A stretch of DNA of 64,000 nucleotides, from NCBI GenBank assembly GCA_002914845.1, contig JXTC01000072.1, positions 984,588 to 1,048,587 of the forward strand, written 5' to 3'. Positions 46,174 through 57,900 of the stretch are shown here, in pieces. A program made the position numbers and the translations under genes. A model generated the notes under the pieces. The model made no database searches. It saw nothing but the letters and a program-made list of their open reading frames with translations, and had not been told where the DNA came from. Position 1 is the stretch's first letter, and the number at the start of each line of letters is the position of its first letter. This DNA is from Trema orientale (taxonomy: Eukaryota > Streptophyta > Magnoliopsida > Rosales > Cannabaceae).

Positions 46174-49100
46174 CTCACCCTCAAGCTGGGAATAGATGCT
46201 AATCATTCCTCGCTTGGATATCAGATCTTCAAACTTCACTCGAGGTAGAGCCTTAGTAAGGATGTCTGCTACTTGAGTGTTGGTTGGAGTATAGATTAGT
46301 TCAAGTATTCCTTCTTCAATCTTTTCTTTTATGAAGTGCCGATCCAACTCTACGTATTTGGTACGATCATGATGCACTAGATTTCTTGCAATACTGATAG
46401 CTGCAAGGTTGTCGCATAGAACTCTCATAGGACCATTTGTAGTAACTCCCAATTCTTTGAGTAATCGGTTTAACCACATTCCTTCACACACACTTAAAGC
46501 AAGTGCACGATACTCAGCTTCCGCACTACTTCTTGCAACAATTAATTGCTTCTTACTTCTCCATGTCACCAAATTTCCCCATACATAAGTACAGCAACCA
46601 GTGGTGGATTTTCGATCTGTCACGGAACTTGCCCAATCTGCATCAGTGAACATCTCTACTCATTTCTTAGAACTTCTTTTGAAGAAAAGTCCTTTACCAG
46701 GAATCATTTTTAAATATCTGAGAATTCTGTACACAGCTTCCATGTGTTCTTCAATAGGATCATTCATGAATTGACTCACCACACTTACTGAGAAACCAAT
46801 ATCAGGTCGTGTATGGGAGAGATAGATTAGTTTTCTCACAAAACATAGGTATCTACCTTTGTCAACAGAAGTGCTTTATTTCTTCAGACCAATCTTGTAG
46901 GTAATTTCATTGGAGTATCAGCAGGTTTGCAGCCTAACATCCCAGTTTCTTTTAGTAGATCACAGACATATTTTCGTTAAGAGACTGAAATGACTTTTCT
47001 TGTTCTTGCAACTTCTATTCCTAAGAAGTACTTCAGATTTCCCAGGTCCCTTATTTCATTTTCTGTAGCAAGAATGTTCTTCAAGTTGTTCATTTCTAGA
47101 TCATCACCTGTTAAAATGAAATCATCTACATAGACAATAAGGATTGACATCTTTCCTTTTGAAGAATGTTTGATAAAGAGTGTGTCATCTGCCTGCCCTT
47201 GTGAATAGCCATGTTTCTTGACAACTCTAGTAAATCATTCAAACCAGGCTCTTGGGGATTTCTTGAGCCCATATAAAGATTTCTGAAATTTACAGACTTT
47301 GTTATAGTTGTCATTTATCTCGAAACCTAGTGGTATCTCCATGTAAACTTCGTCTTCTAGATCTCCATTTAAGAAGGCATTCTTGACATCTAGTTGGAAT
47401 AGAGGCCAGTCACAATTTGCAGCTAAAGATAACAGAACTCGTACTGTATTGAGTTTGACTACTGGTGTAAATGTCTCCTGGTAGTCTAGGCCATATATTT
47501 GAGTAAAGCCTTTGGCTACCAACCTTATCTTGTATCGTTCTACACTCCCATTAGGCTTGTATTTAATATTAAAAATCCATTTGCATCCCACTGGTTGTTT
47601 TCCTTGTGGTAGGTCTGAGAGTTCCTAAGTTCCATTTTTCCTAAGAGCACCAACTTCTTCATAAACTGCAGCCTTCCATTCAGGTTTCTTGAGAGCTTGA
47701 TAAATAGTGTTTGGAACTTCTATATTGGAGAGATTTATTGTGAAGACTCGAAAATTAGGAGACAGAGCTTCATATGAGATAAACTGAGCAATAAGATGCT
47801 GAGCGCATGACCGAACATCTTTTCTTAATGCAATAGACACATCAAGATCATCATGAGAAATTTCAGTATTACTAGGTTCGGGAATACTATTACCTGGACT
47901 TTTCGGATTCTAGTTGGACTTTTGGTTCTACTCAAAGAGTGTGCAGTGCTCTATATCCTCTTGTGATTTCTTTCTCCTGGAATAGACACGTAACTCATAA
48001 TTTGTAGGTAGTGTGCTCTTTGCATTGTGTGATGGGATCGCCGGTTTTGTTTGGAGAGAAGTTGGTATTGCAGACTCGGGTTGAAGAGAATTTGATGGAG
48101 TAGACTGAGGTAAGTGAGGATTTGATGGAGTAGACTGGGGTAAGTGAGGATATGATGGAGTAGGCTGAGGTCGATTCAGAAAAAATTGGCTATCTCTATT
48201 TGTCCAAAAATCATATTCTTTAATATTGTATTTCTCCCCCTGAATATGAGTTTTTGGATAGTATGGCTGATTTTCGAAGAAAGTAACATCTATTGAGGTA
48301 TACAATTTGCACGTTGTAAGTGAGTAACATTTATATCCCTTTTGTGTAGATGAATAGCCAAGAAATAAGCATTTTGTTGCCTTTGGATCAAGTTTGTTTT
48401 GGTTGTAAGAGTGTATATGGACAAAGGTAGTGCACCCAAATATTCTAGGAGGTAAGGAAGATATGATTCGGCTATGTGGATAGATTTGAAGGAGTGTTTG
48501 ACTGGGCATTTGGAATTTCAAAACCCGATAAGCCATCCGATTTATTAGGTAGGCTGCTGTAAGAATTGCTTCCCCCTAATATTGTTTAGGAACATTCATA
48601 GAGAACATAAGAGATCTTGATTTTTTCTTTCTGCAATTCCGTTCTGTTGGGGTGTATCAATACATGAGCTTTGTTGGATTATCCCATTATCTTGAAAATA
48701 ATTCCCAAGTATTGAGTTGAAATACGCTTTGGCATTATCTAATCTAAATACTTTAATTTTTGTTTGGAATTGTGTTTGGATCATAGAGCTAAATGTTTGA
48801 AAAATGGTTTTCGCTTTTGGCTTTTCTTTCATGAGGAATATCCAGATTACCCTAGTGTGATCATCAACTAATGATATAAACCATCTACTCCCAGAAATAT
48901 TATTAACTCTAGAAGGACCCCAAATGTCACTATGAATCATGGTAAATGGCTGTGATGGTTTATATCCTTGAATTGGGTAATTATTTCTAGTATGCTTTGA
49001 TAGTTGACACACCTCACACTGTAAAAACTTGGGATCAATATTGAGAAATAATGTTGGAAACAACTTCTTTAAATAAATAAAGTTTGGATGTCCCAATCTG

Positions 49101-50791
49101 TAATGCCATAGCAAGATAATACCCTTATTACTGTTCATAATAGGAAAAGTAGAAAATAACACACTACTAGCAGTTTGAGTTTGTCTTTTAGGATGAGAAG
49201 CTTCAAGGATATAGAGTTCCGCACTTTCTTTAGCATTGCCAATCGTCCTCCCCGATTCCAAGTCCTGAACTATGCAATGGGTTGAAGAAAAATTAGTAAC
49301 ACACTTCAAATCTCTTGTAAGTTTGCTAATGAACAGCAAGTTACAGGTTAGATTTGGAACCAATAATACTGATTTGAGGACCAGATTTTTAAAGATAATT
49401 ATAGTTCCTGTACCAGCAACCTTTGATAAAGAGCCATCAACAATTTTCACCATAAAATTCTCATTGCAAGGGCTATAATCAGAAAATAATGATGCATTAC
49501 CCGTCATATGGTCAGAAGCCCCAGAATCAATCACCCAAGAGCAAGTTTTCTCTAATTGAGTATTCAGAGCAGTTTATGAAGTACCTGATTGAGCAATTGA
49601 ACAAGAAGCTAAATTTGGCCCTGCTGAATTCGAGTTTGATGGATTTGATTGCTGGCTGAACAATTTTTGAAGGAGTTCAAGTTGTTCCTTGTTGAATAGG
49701 TTGGTTTCAGATGCAGATTGTGGCTTCTCTCCAATAGCCACATGTCCTCGACTCTCATGAGGCTTTAATTTTGGATGTAGTTTTTAACACTTTCCCTTTG
49801 TATGCCCTGGCCTCTTACAGTAATCACACCATTGTCTTCCTGGTCTTATAGCACGGTTGTTTGCTCCTGGATTGATGGTGCTTCGAGTGACCAGTGCAGA
49901 AGCTTCATTTGGATTGATCATAGACGCATTGGGATTGCCTAGCATCACTTTCTTCCTGTAGTCCTCCCTCCTAACCATTGAAAATGCCTCTCAAATTGTG
50001 GGTAGAGTTTTGACACGGAGAACTCTTCCCCTCACCTTATCAAGGTGCTTATTCAGTCCAAACAAGAACTTAAAAATTCTTTCTTTTTCAACAATCTTTT
50101 TATATTTAAGGTTACATTCACTACAACCAAATTTTGTATCCTCAGTCATATCGACTTGTTGCCAATATCGATTCAAAGTATTGAAATATTGAGTAACAGA
50201 AAGTTCTCCTTGTCTCAGGTCATTAAGCATACCTTTTATTTCAAATAGCTGAGAGGTATTTTCGTTGTCTGAATAGGCTTCCTTAGCTGCATCCCAGATT
50301 TCTTTTGCTGTTCCATAGTACATGAAGTCCTCATCAATCTTGTTAGTCATAGAGTTGATCAACCCTGACATAACTATACTATTTTCAGCCTTCCAGACCT
50401 TGAATTTTGGATCCTCTGTAGATGGAGCAGCAGCAACACTGGTTAGATAATCATCCTTAAATTTCTCACACACATACAACATCATAGATTGTGACCATTG
50501 AGAGTAGTTATGGCCATTCAACTTGTGTCCAGTGACGGTAAAACAGCAGTAGCCTATTCAGATCCACTTGTATGATTTGAGATAATAGTTTCTGGGTTGG
50601 ATGTCACCTCAGAAGTCGAGCCATCCTTGTCTGTAGCCATGCCGTATTTTGTCAATTGAAGGTTTCAGATATACTCTGTTCAGGAATCAGAAAACAGAGC
50701 AAAACAGGATACTGAAGTGACCCAAGAGAAGCAGGCAGAATAATAGGGAAAAAATCAGCGATGAAGGCTTGAGGAAAAGAACCTTAATTCT

Positions 50792-50803
50792 GCTCTGATA
50801 CCA
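50792..50803 (-). other. Primer binding site of the Copia element
   Basis: TGGTATCAGAGC directly after the 5' LTR is the usual plant sequence complementary to the 3' end of initiator methionine tRNA. Confidence 0.85.
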
Positions 50804-51082
50804 TAAAGAATTTAGAGAGGAATACTCTATATTTTTTATTACATTTTATCACATAAAACAAAGCACAACTTACATAGCAACTCTGGCAACAAGCTGCCAG
50901 AGAAGCAGAATCACTGTAGTAACTAAAAGATCCCTAAGAATTAGGGATACACACGTTATTTGACTTACTTAGGAGATATTGATACAGCTCATCCATATCT
51001 CTTATTAAACATAGACATAAATAGGAGATATATTATAATAAAAGCAGAAAAATATAAAGAGATCCTAAACTGATTTTCCACA
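50804..51082 (-). repeat. 5' LTR of the Copia element
   Basis: On the minus strand it starts TGTGGAAAATCAG. It is collinear with the 3' LTR over its whole length. Confidence 0.85.
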
Positions 51083-51560
51083 AAAACTGAGCCAATGTCC
51101 CGTTTGGTAAGCACTGATGCATCAAAATAGCAACATTTTCATAAATAACAAATCCAATGGGCTGCTCTAGGTTATCATGTCAGAATTTGCTCAGCCTTTC
51201 AAGCTCTCCGATCATCTTGTGTTGGTGATGAATAATTGTCTTGGCCATGGATTTCAATCTCTTGATGGCAAGTATCAGCCCCAGATGGTGTAATTGTCTT
51301 CTAAATAATTCTGAAAGTTCAACTGATGAGCATGTTTAAATCCTTCGTAGTTGCCTTAACCACAGCCTCAACATATATTGCTTATATGAGGTTCTCAACG
51401 AAAACAATTTCTGCAATTCTTGTTGGTTGGTTGTTGGTCATGTCTTCTTCAACCCTTGAAGCTTTGGCTGTTCTTTCCTGGTCAATGTGCAGCATGACTT
51501 GGTGCAAAGAAAATGGCGGGTGCGGAGGAAACCAGATAATGAAGGACCACCATTTCTTCC

Positions 51561-53499
51561 CATTAGGCCAAAAGCGTGATCTGCATACTGGTAATATTAA
51601 ATTTAAATTAACTCGTTTAGACCAGTCTTTTGATACTCCTATAAAATGCTCTTACAAATTACAATTAGGGTACAAAGAAGCTAGATAACTCCGTGTCAAA
51701 ACACAAACAATGATAAAACTATACTTAAAAATAAATCAACCAATACTTTAATTAAAAAATGCTGTAACTTTGAAGTTTTGTTGCTGAAAATCCAACCAAG
51801 AAATTCTGAGATGTCTTGTCCAAAAATGTCGGTCTAGGACCCTGTCATTTTGCACATAAGAACATAGAATCATTACTAGCCAAAAAAACAATAACAAGAG
51901 TGCATAACCTTTAAGATTGTGTCAAATACAATCTATCTAGGAAATATTTTGGTGATTCTTCAAAGAAATTAAAAAAACAATAGAATAAAAAAAACGTACC
52001 ATAAAAGGTAATAAAATGCTAGAAATATGTCCTCTCAGAATTTAGGATTTTCATCTCTCAATAAAAGCAGAGCTCCACAGCCCCCAAATCTGTCCTGCAT
52101 TTAGTGGCAAATCAATCTTTACAACTAAGTAGATTGACCCAGAGTTTCAACTAGCTAGATAAATGTCTCTACAAATTAGTTCATTATTACCAAGAGCGAA
52201 ATGTAAATACTCTCTCAATGTAACTTCCAATAGAAACTTTGTATGAAAATTTGTACTTTATCTGAACAAAAGAAATTTCCCACTTAGGAAAGACTAATTC
52301 GTTGAGATAACCAAAAATGTATAGATATATAAAAATATTTCAGAGCAAATTAATGAACACATATATCTATAAGGATGTGTTCATTCAAACATAGATGTGT
52401 TTTTCTCCCGCTATATGCTACAAATATCATGTACCGCTTATGCGTTATAAGAGTAGCTTTATGTCTCATGAGAACGAAGAAACTTGTTAAAACCCAAAAA
52501 CATTCAGATTAAATTAGTGACAAATTTACTCATACTTGTGTATAATGATTTTAGAATTCAACTCAACTCAACATAGCTTCTTGTATTCTTACACTTTCTA
52601 CCACAGACATTTTGTTCATCCCCTTTCACGTACAAATCTCTAATTGAACAGTAGCTAGACAGTAGGCATGAGCGTTTCACTGCCCCAGGACTCCTGTAGA
52701 ACTTCAGGCTAATCTAAGTGAAGAATGTTACACTATCTATTATATGGAGAAAATTTGATATTATTGTATTTATTCAGCCTGGCTAGTTACCTTTGTGGTT
52801 GGCATTTTGATTTTTGTTTATTCTGACTCATAAGGACTTCCAACTGTTGCAGCAGTCTTGGTGGTCCAGCTGAAGTGTGCTAAGCTGCAGCCAATAAAAG
52901 TTTCCAGTTCAAATTAGTGTATTGATAACATAAACAATCAAAGAAGAACATATGGAAAATACTACTAATAATGAATCCTCTCCAGATTAACAAGCTAGGA
53001 AAAAGGTAGTCGTTTGAAGAACTCCTACATCTACAAATAATTTAATCTTGTATAAGAGTCTATTTGTCTTAGAATTTCTCTGGCTCTATGAAGCAGGATA
53101 CTAGGATGTATTTTCGGTATAAGCTCACAATATTTTCAGTTAATACAAAGTTTCATGATTGTAATGCTAAAGATGACTTACAAAATTTTGGGATATCTTC
53201 GTTATGAATGCCATAAGATCTTGATCAAACTTGTAATACGAACCCCCGATCTTGTAATACGAACCCCCGATTACTGTGTAGAAGAAGAACAACAAATTAA
53301 AGGAAAAAAGAAAAAAAAATTGTAGCCATTGTACTTTGACATAATATTTTTTTTTTATAAGATTGTGCTTGATATAATAGAATACGAGTGAATGTAAATT
53401 ACCTTTTTTTTTTCTGTCAATAATCACCAACATAAAAAGAAAATAACATGATGGTCCATCTAAAGGACAACTACCTGACCGAAATTGTTGGAATAATTT
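51561..53499. other. Spacer between the two kinase pseudogenes
   Basis: AT-rich DNA, probably old intron and flank of the kinase copies. A 230-base block (52770-53000) recurs at 54585-54790. A short string (cgaacccccgat) is doubled near 53239-53272. I see no intact gene. Confidence 0.45.
52770..53000 (-). repeat. Duplicated block X, copy 1
   Basis: It matches 54585-54790: ttggcatttt(g)gatttttgtt, aaggacttccaactgttgca, ggtccagctgaag. Each copy lies on the upstream side (minus strand) of one kinase pseudogene, so block and kinase were duplicated together. On the minus strand part of it looks like an exon, with AG before and GT after, but I do not recognise the peptide. Confidence 0.7.
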
Positions 53500-54370
53500 T
53501 TTCCTGCAGCCAAACAAATTTGTGCTAAACCTCACATCAAGTATCTGCTCTGGAGTTTCGCCTCCTGCAGGAGTGCTATGAACCCAGTTTACCAAGTCTA
53601 CCAGTTTCACCAAAAGCATCATCAACTGGTTATTGTGATGCCATAGCTATAACGTTTTCTGGTGCTGTAACTTGCATAGTGCAAGCATATTCTGAATGAC
53701 GGCCAATTGAAATACTAGTAAGAGAAAATTTTAATAACAAGTGAAGCAACCAAGTGAAGAGCATTGATGATTACCTGGGGAAATATATCCAGAGGAGCCT
53801 GCATCTGCACTCATTGTATTAAATTTTCTAGCTTCAACATCCTGATCTTCCCAACCAAAGGCCTGAAGTTAGCAGCTAGCAAAATAGTGACAGAAGAAAC
53901 GTCGATATTTACACGTGATGGAGAAAAGCTAACCCTTCTGCCACTCTAATCACAATGGAGTCTCGCAGCCCAGTCCAGTTCTTAATCGGGTTTCTTGTGG
54001 ATTCGGGAAGAAGCTGAGCCACGCCATAGGGTAAGTAGTGGGTCACTCCAGGTTATCATGACAGAGTTCGCTCAGCCTTTAAAGCTCTCTAATCATCTTG
54101 TGCTGATGATTAATGCTTGTCCTGTCCAGGGATTTGAGTTTCTTGACAGCCAGAATCAGCCCAGATGGCATAACTTCCTTCTAGACAGGGCTGAAAGTTC
54201 CAAAGATGAGCTTGTTTGAATCCTTCACAGTTGCCTCAACCACAACCTCAGTCGGTTATTGGCCACTTCTTCTTCAATTGGGTGTTATTTCCTGGTCAAT
54301 GAGTAGGATGACTTGGTGCAAAGAAAATGGCCTCGCAGGTGCAGAGGAAAACAGAGAAGCAGAACCATTC
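53500..54370 (-). pseudogene. PXC3-like LRR receptor kinase pseudogene 2
   Basis: Minus-strand pieces match the PXC3 kinase domain in order: the region of ELERLSK (54060-54120), the catalytic-loop side (about 53880-53960), EYACTMQVTAP (about 53660-53690) and, near 53600-53500, DLVNWVHSTPAGGETPEQIL. Stops and gaps break it throughout. At about 53995-54010, where copy 1 carries the Copia element, this copy is uninterrupted. It shares block X with copy 1, so both came from one tandem duplication. Confidence 0.78.
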
Positions 54371-54910
54371 ATTTCTGCCCGGTAAGCCGAAAGCATGTTC
54401 TGCATACTGTTAAATTTAACTCAACTCGATTAGACAAGTCTTATTTTGGATATTCATCTAATCTGCTTTTACAAATTACAATAAGACTATAAACAGACTA
54501 CATAACTCCATGTCAAAACACACAAATTTCTTTAAAAAGAGTAACCGATAGTTCTATCAAACGGTAAACTATAAAATTCTTTTACCTTTTCGGTTGGCAT
54601 TTGGATTTTTGTTAATTCTGACTCGTAAGGACTTCCAACTGTTGCAGCACTCATGATGGTCCAGCTGAAGCGTTCAGAGCTGCAGCCAAGAAAGGTTGCC
54701 AGTTGAAATTAGTGTCTTAATAATAGTAGACAACTTATTGAAGAAGATATGCAAAATACTACTAACAATGAACCCTATCCAGATAAATTGCTCCACTTTT
54801 TTTTTTTTTTTTCCTTGCTCTTAAAAGAGAATAAACAAAGATGGTGAATTTAAAGAAGAAATACCTGACTGAAATTGGTTGGACGCAAGTAATGGTGTGG
54901 GCTTGTTTAT
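54371..54910. other. Spacer with duplicated block X, copy 2, and the NLR3 3' flank
   Basis: Block X copy 2 stands at 54585-54790. A T-run (54798-54812) follows, then the NLR3 3' UTR side. I see nothing else. Confidence 0.5.
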
Positions 54911-57900
54911 TCAGAAGGTGCTTTGGATTGTTTTACGATTAATGACAATAAGGGGAATGTGAGCAATCTTGTTCCAGAACTCTCCTTTCTCCTTTTGGCA
55001 TTTTTCTTCCATCAAAGGACATCCCAAGATTTCTAAACGTTCAAGAGAGGCTGGCAGCCCTTCCTCTGGAAGCGTCTGCAACTTGGGAGAGTTAAAGATG
55101 TATAAATCTTTCAAGGAGGTGAGTTGTTGAAACCCCTTCTTATCCAAGATTTTAAGACAACCAAGCGTCTTAATTGTGAGGCGGGTAACGGTGGTAGGCA
55201 GCAACCCTTCCTCCGGAAAGGACTCCACATCTTCATATCCATATTCTCCAATAAAAAAACTTGTAAGATTGGGAAGTGCTTGCAAATTCCAATTCTTTCG
55301 GGACGAAATGACTTTATCACAGTTGCAAATACGGAGGTCACGCAAAGTAAAGGGCAACCCATATCTAGGAAGTGACTCCAACTCCGGACAGTCACTGATC
55401 TTTAAAATTTGTAAAGACGGTAGAAGACTGTGCAGTTGGTCTGGCAAGGACTTCAATTTCTGGCAATTGTAGAGTCCAAACTCGGTCAAAATTGGGCAAT
55501 TAAGGTTGGGAAAGAAAGTGAAATTAAGGCAGTTGTCAACGTACAGAGACGATAGAGATCTTAAGTCCTCACATGAGGTGAAAGACTCCAAATTTTGACA
55601 TTGATGAATTGAGAGATTCCTAATATTGGGAAAGGAGTCTAGGGGAAGCGATTTCATAGAGCCACAAATGTTAAATTTTATCGAAAGGCTTTTGAGAGAC
55701 TCGTATGTGTAGTGCGGTGGAAAGTTGAAATTCTCGCAAGATTCGATAAGTAGGCAACTCAAGTTGGTTGGAAAATAGTCTATGATTTCCGTATTTTGAA
55801 GACGACTGAATGATTCTAGCACTCGAAATCCCTTAAGCCTATTGCAGCCACTGAGACGTACTTCACTGACGGCTGGCATGATTGGGAGTGAAGAAGCAAG
55901 TTCCGGACAATCAGAGATATAAAGCTCTATTAAAGATGGAAGGATCCAAGGCAAATCTCCGGTAAGCCTGTTGCAATTTTCAAAAGAAAGTGTTCTTAGC
56001 TTTGGAAAAGCTGTACCATTTTCAACTGGCATTGACCACTCCTTCCAGTTTGACATTCCGTAGAATCGCAAGCACTCCAACGATGCAAATGGCTTCACCA
56101 CGGAAGAACAAGTCCCATAAAAGTCAATACCCACAGTCTCTATTGCATCGAAGTTTCTAATCAAAAGAGTTTTGAGGGAGGGTAATTGCCCAAGTGGTGG
56201 CAGGGTGTGGCAGAATTTAGAATTGAAAAAGGATAGACCCACTAGGTAGCAGAATGACTGGTTCCCTAACCATTCTGGAAATGTTGTACCTCCGTAATTG
56301 TTGACGCTGAGCCATTTCAGTGTCGTGTTTGGCAATAGATTGTCAAGTACTCCCCTTCCATGTTCTGAGACACTAGTTATTTTGTGATCCCAATACAAGT
56401 TCAACACCTCAAGATACTTCTTATCCCTCAGTTTGGCTGCACAAGCATCGTTTGCTTTCCTTAGATTCTCTAAATTATATATTGAAAGTTCCCCTCTAAG
56501 ATCTGAAAGTTCCCCCAACTCTCCTATTTTGGTTCCGTTTTTCTTTCCCACAATGAAGGTACTCAACTGCTGGAGACTTTTCAGTTTGCTTATATGTGTT
56601 GGCATCTCTACTACATTGCTACGTTCGATGTCTAGATATCTCAAATTAATGAGACGACGTAAATTTTTAGGCAACTTAGTGAGATAATAACAGTGAGATA
56701 ACTTTAATGTCTGTAAATTGTACAACTTGCATAAAGATTTGGGCAACACTTTAATTGCAGTGTGTGAGAGATCCAAGTAGCGAAGATGCCTTAATTTACC
56801 AACTGATTTAGGCAACTGTTTCACCCTTTCAAATCCATCTAAAGATAAATATCTCAAACATCTCAACTTCAACAAATCATGTAGTTGTATTTTACTATAG
56901 ATAAAATATGTGCCTCGTGATTGTAAAAATGTGCGCAAATAAGTTGCTTCGACAATTGACTTTAACATGTCATCTTGATTATGGCTTTTTTTGTCATAAG
57001 CAATATGACGTGCTTGCTTCATCAGTACAATTTCATTCGACTTATCTTCCTCTATGAGAAAATACTTCTTTTTACATACAAGTCTAGCCAAATCAACAAT
57101 AAGATCATGCATCACAAAACGAGATCTATTTGTACTTGAACGTTGAAAAAATGACCTAGATACTAGATCATTACAATACTCAACTCCCACTTCCTCTATT
57201 TTCATATTTTTTCTTGGGTTTTCCAAAAGATTCTCGGCCATCCATAGTAAGACCAACTCCTCCTTTCCAAATTCATAGTCTTTGGGGAATAATGAACAAT
57301 AAGCAAAACATCGTTTTAAATGTGGTGGGAGATAATAGTAACTCAATCTCAAAGCTGGAAGAATGTTGTTCCCTTGATTTGGCAAATCCAAAATATCACT
57401 CTTTGCTATCCTTTCCCATTCCTCAACATGCGTGGAGCGCAATAGTCCTCCAAGTGCTTTCACAGCTAATGGCAGGCCTTTGCATTTCTTAACAATTTCT
57501 TTGCCAATTCTTTCCAAGTCTGAATTTATGGTTAAGTCTTCAACGCCAGATGTAAGTTTTGCTAATAGCTTCAGGCATGCTTCTTCCTTTAACTCCTCAA
57601 GATGGCGAGATCCAACAGTTCCCATGATCGATGCAACTTTTTTGCTTCTCGTTGTCGCGATTATCTTGCTGCCTTGGGCCCCAACTTTGAAAGGCATCCT
57701 CATCCTATCCCAAAAGTCATCGTTTTCATTCCAGATATCATCCAAAACAATCAGGAACTTCTTTTCCTTCAACTCTTCTTGTATCTTAACTTGTAGCACA
57801 TCCAAACCACCTACATCACAGGCCTTTCTAGTTATTGCCTCAAGGACAGATTTGGTTACCTTACAAACATCAAATTCATCAGAGACACAAACCCATGCCT

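Larger units (their letters stand above)
45896..51082 (-). mobile_element. Copia LTR retrotransposon, nearly full length, broken
   Basis: A 5.2 kb element on the minus strand with two LTRs (50804-51082 and 45896-46173). Parts in order: gag about 50640-49990, a zinc knuckle (CDYCKRPGHTKGKC) about 49800, the protease motif DSGASDHMTG about 49510, integrase about 49100-48600, reverse transcriptase about 47600-46900 ([20 protein letters not shown]) and RNase H about 46640-46170. The coding region is broken at roughly eight or more places, so it is dead. By hand count the LTRs differ at about 13 of 275 positions, near 5 percent, which suggests an age of a few million years at usual plant rates. 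A clear 5-base target duplication is not visible. Confidence 0.9.
45380..51560 (-). pseudogene. PXC3-like LRR receptor kinase pseudogene 1, split by a Copia element
   Basis: Two pieces on the minus strand, 51560-51083 and 45895-45380, match the kinase domain of PXC3 (At2g41820), a receptor-like kinase of vascular tissue. The first reads EAVVKATTKDLNML, KRLKSMAKTIIHHQHKMIGE, LERLSKF and QPIGFVIYENVAILMHQCLP NGTLAQF. The second reads PDYEPNWPKRLSIEIGLVEG LPFLCHVANIHL and, towards the end, LRGETSEQILDGRLK. Several stops and deletions break the frame, and key catalytic segments are missing. The inserted Copia element (45896-51082) lies exactly between the two pieces. The extracellular LRR part is not in the window. 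Confidence 0.8.
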
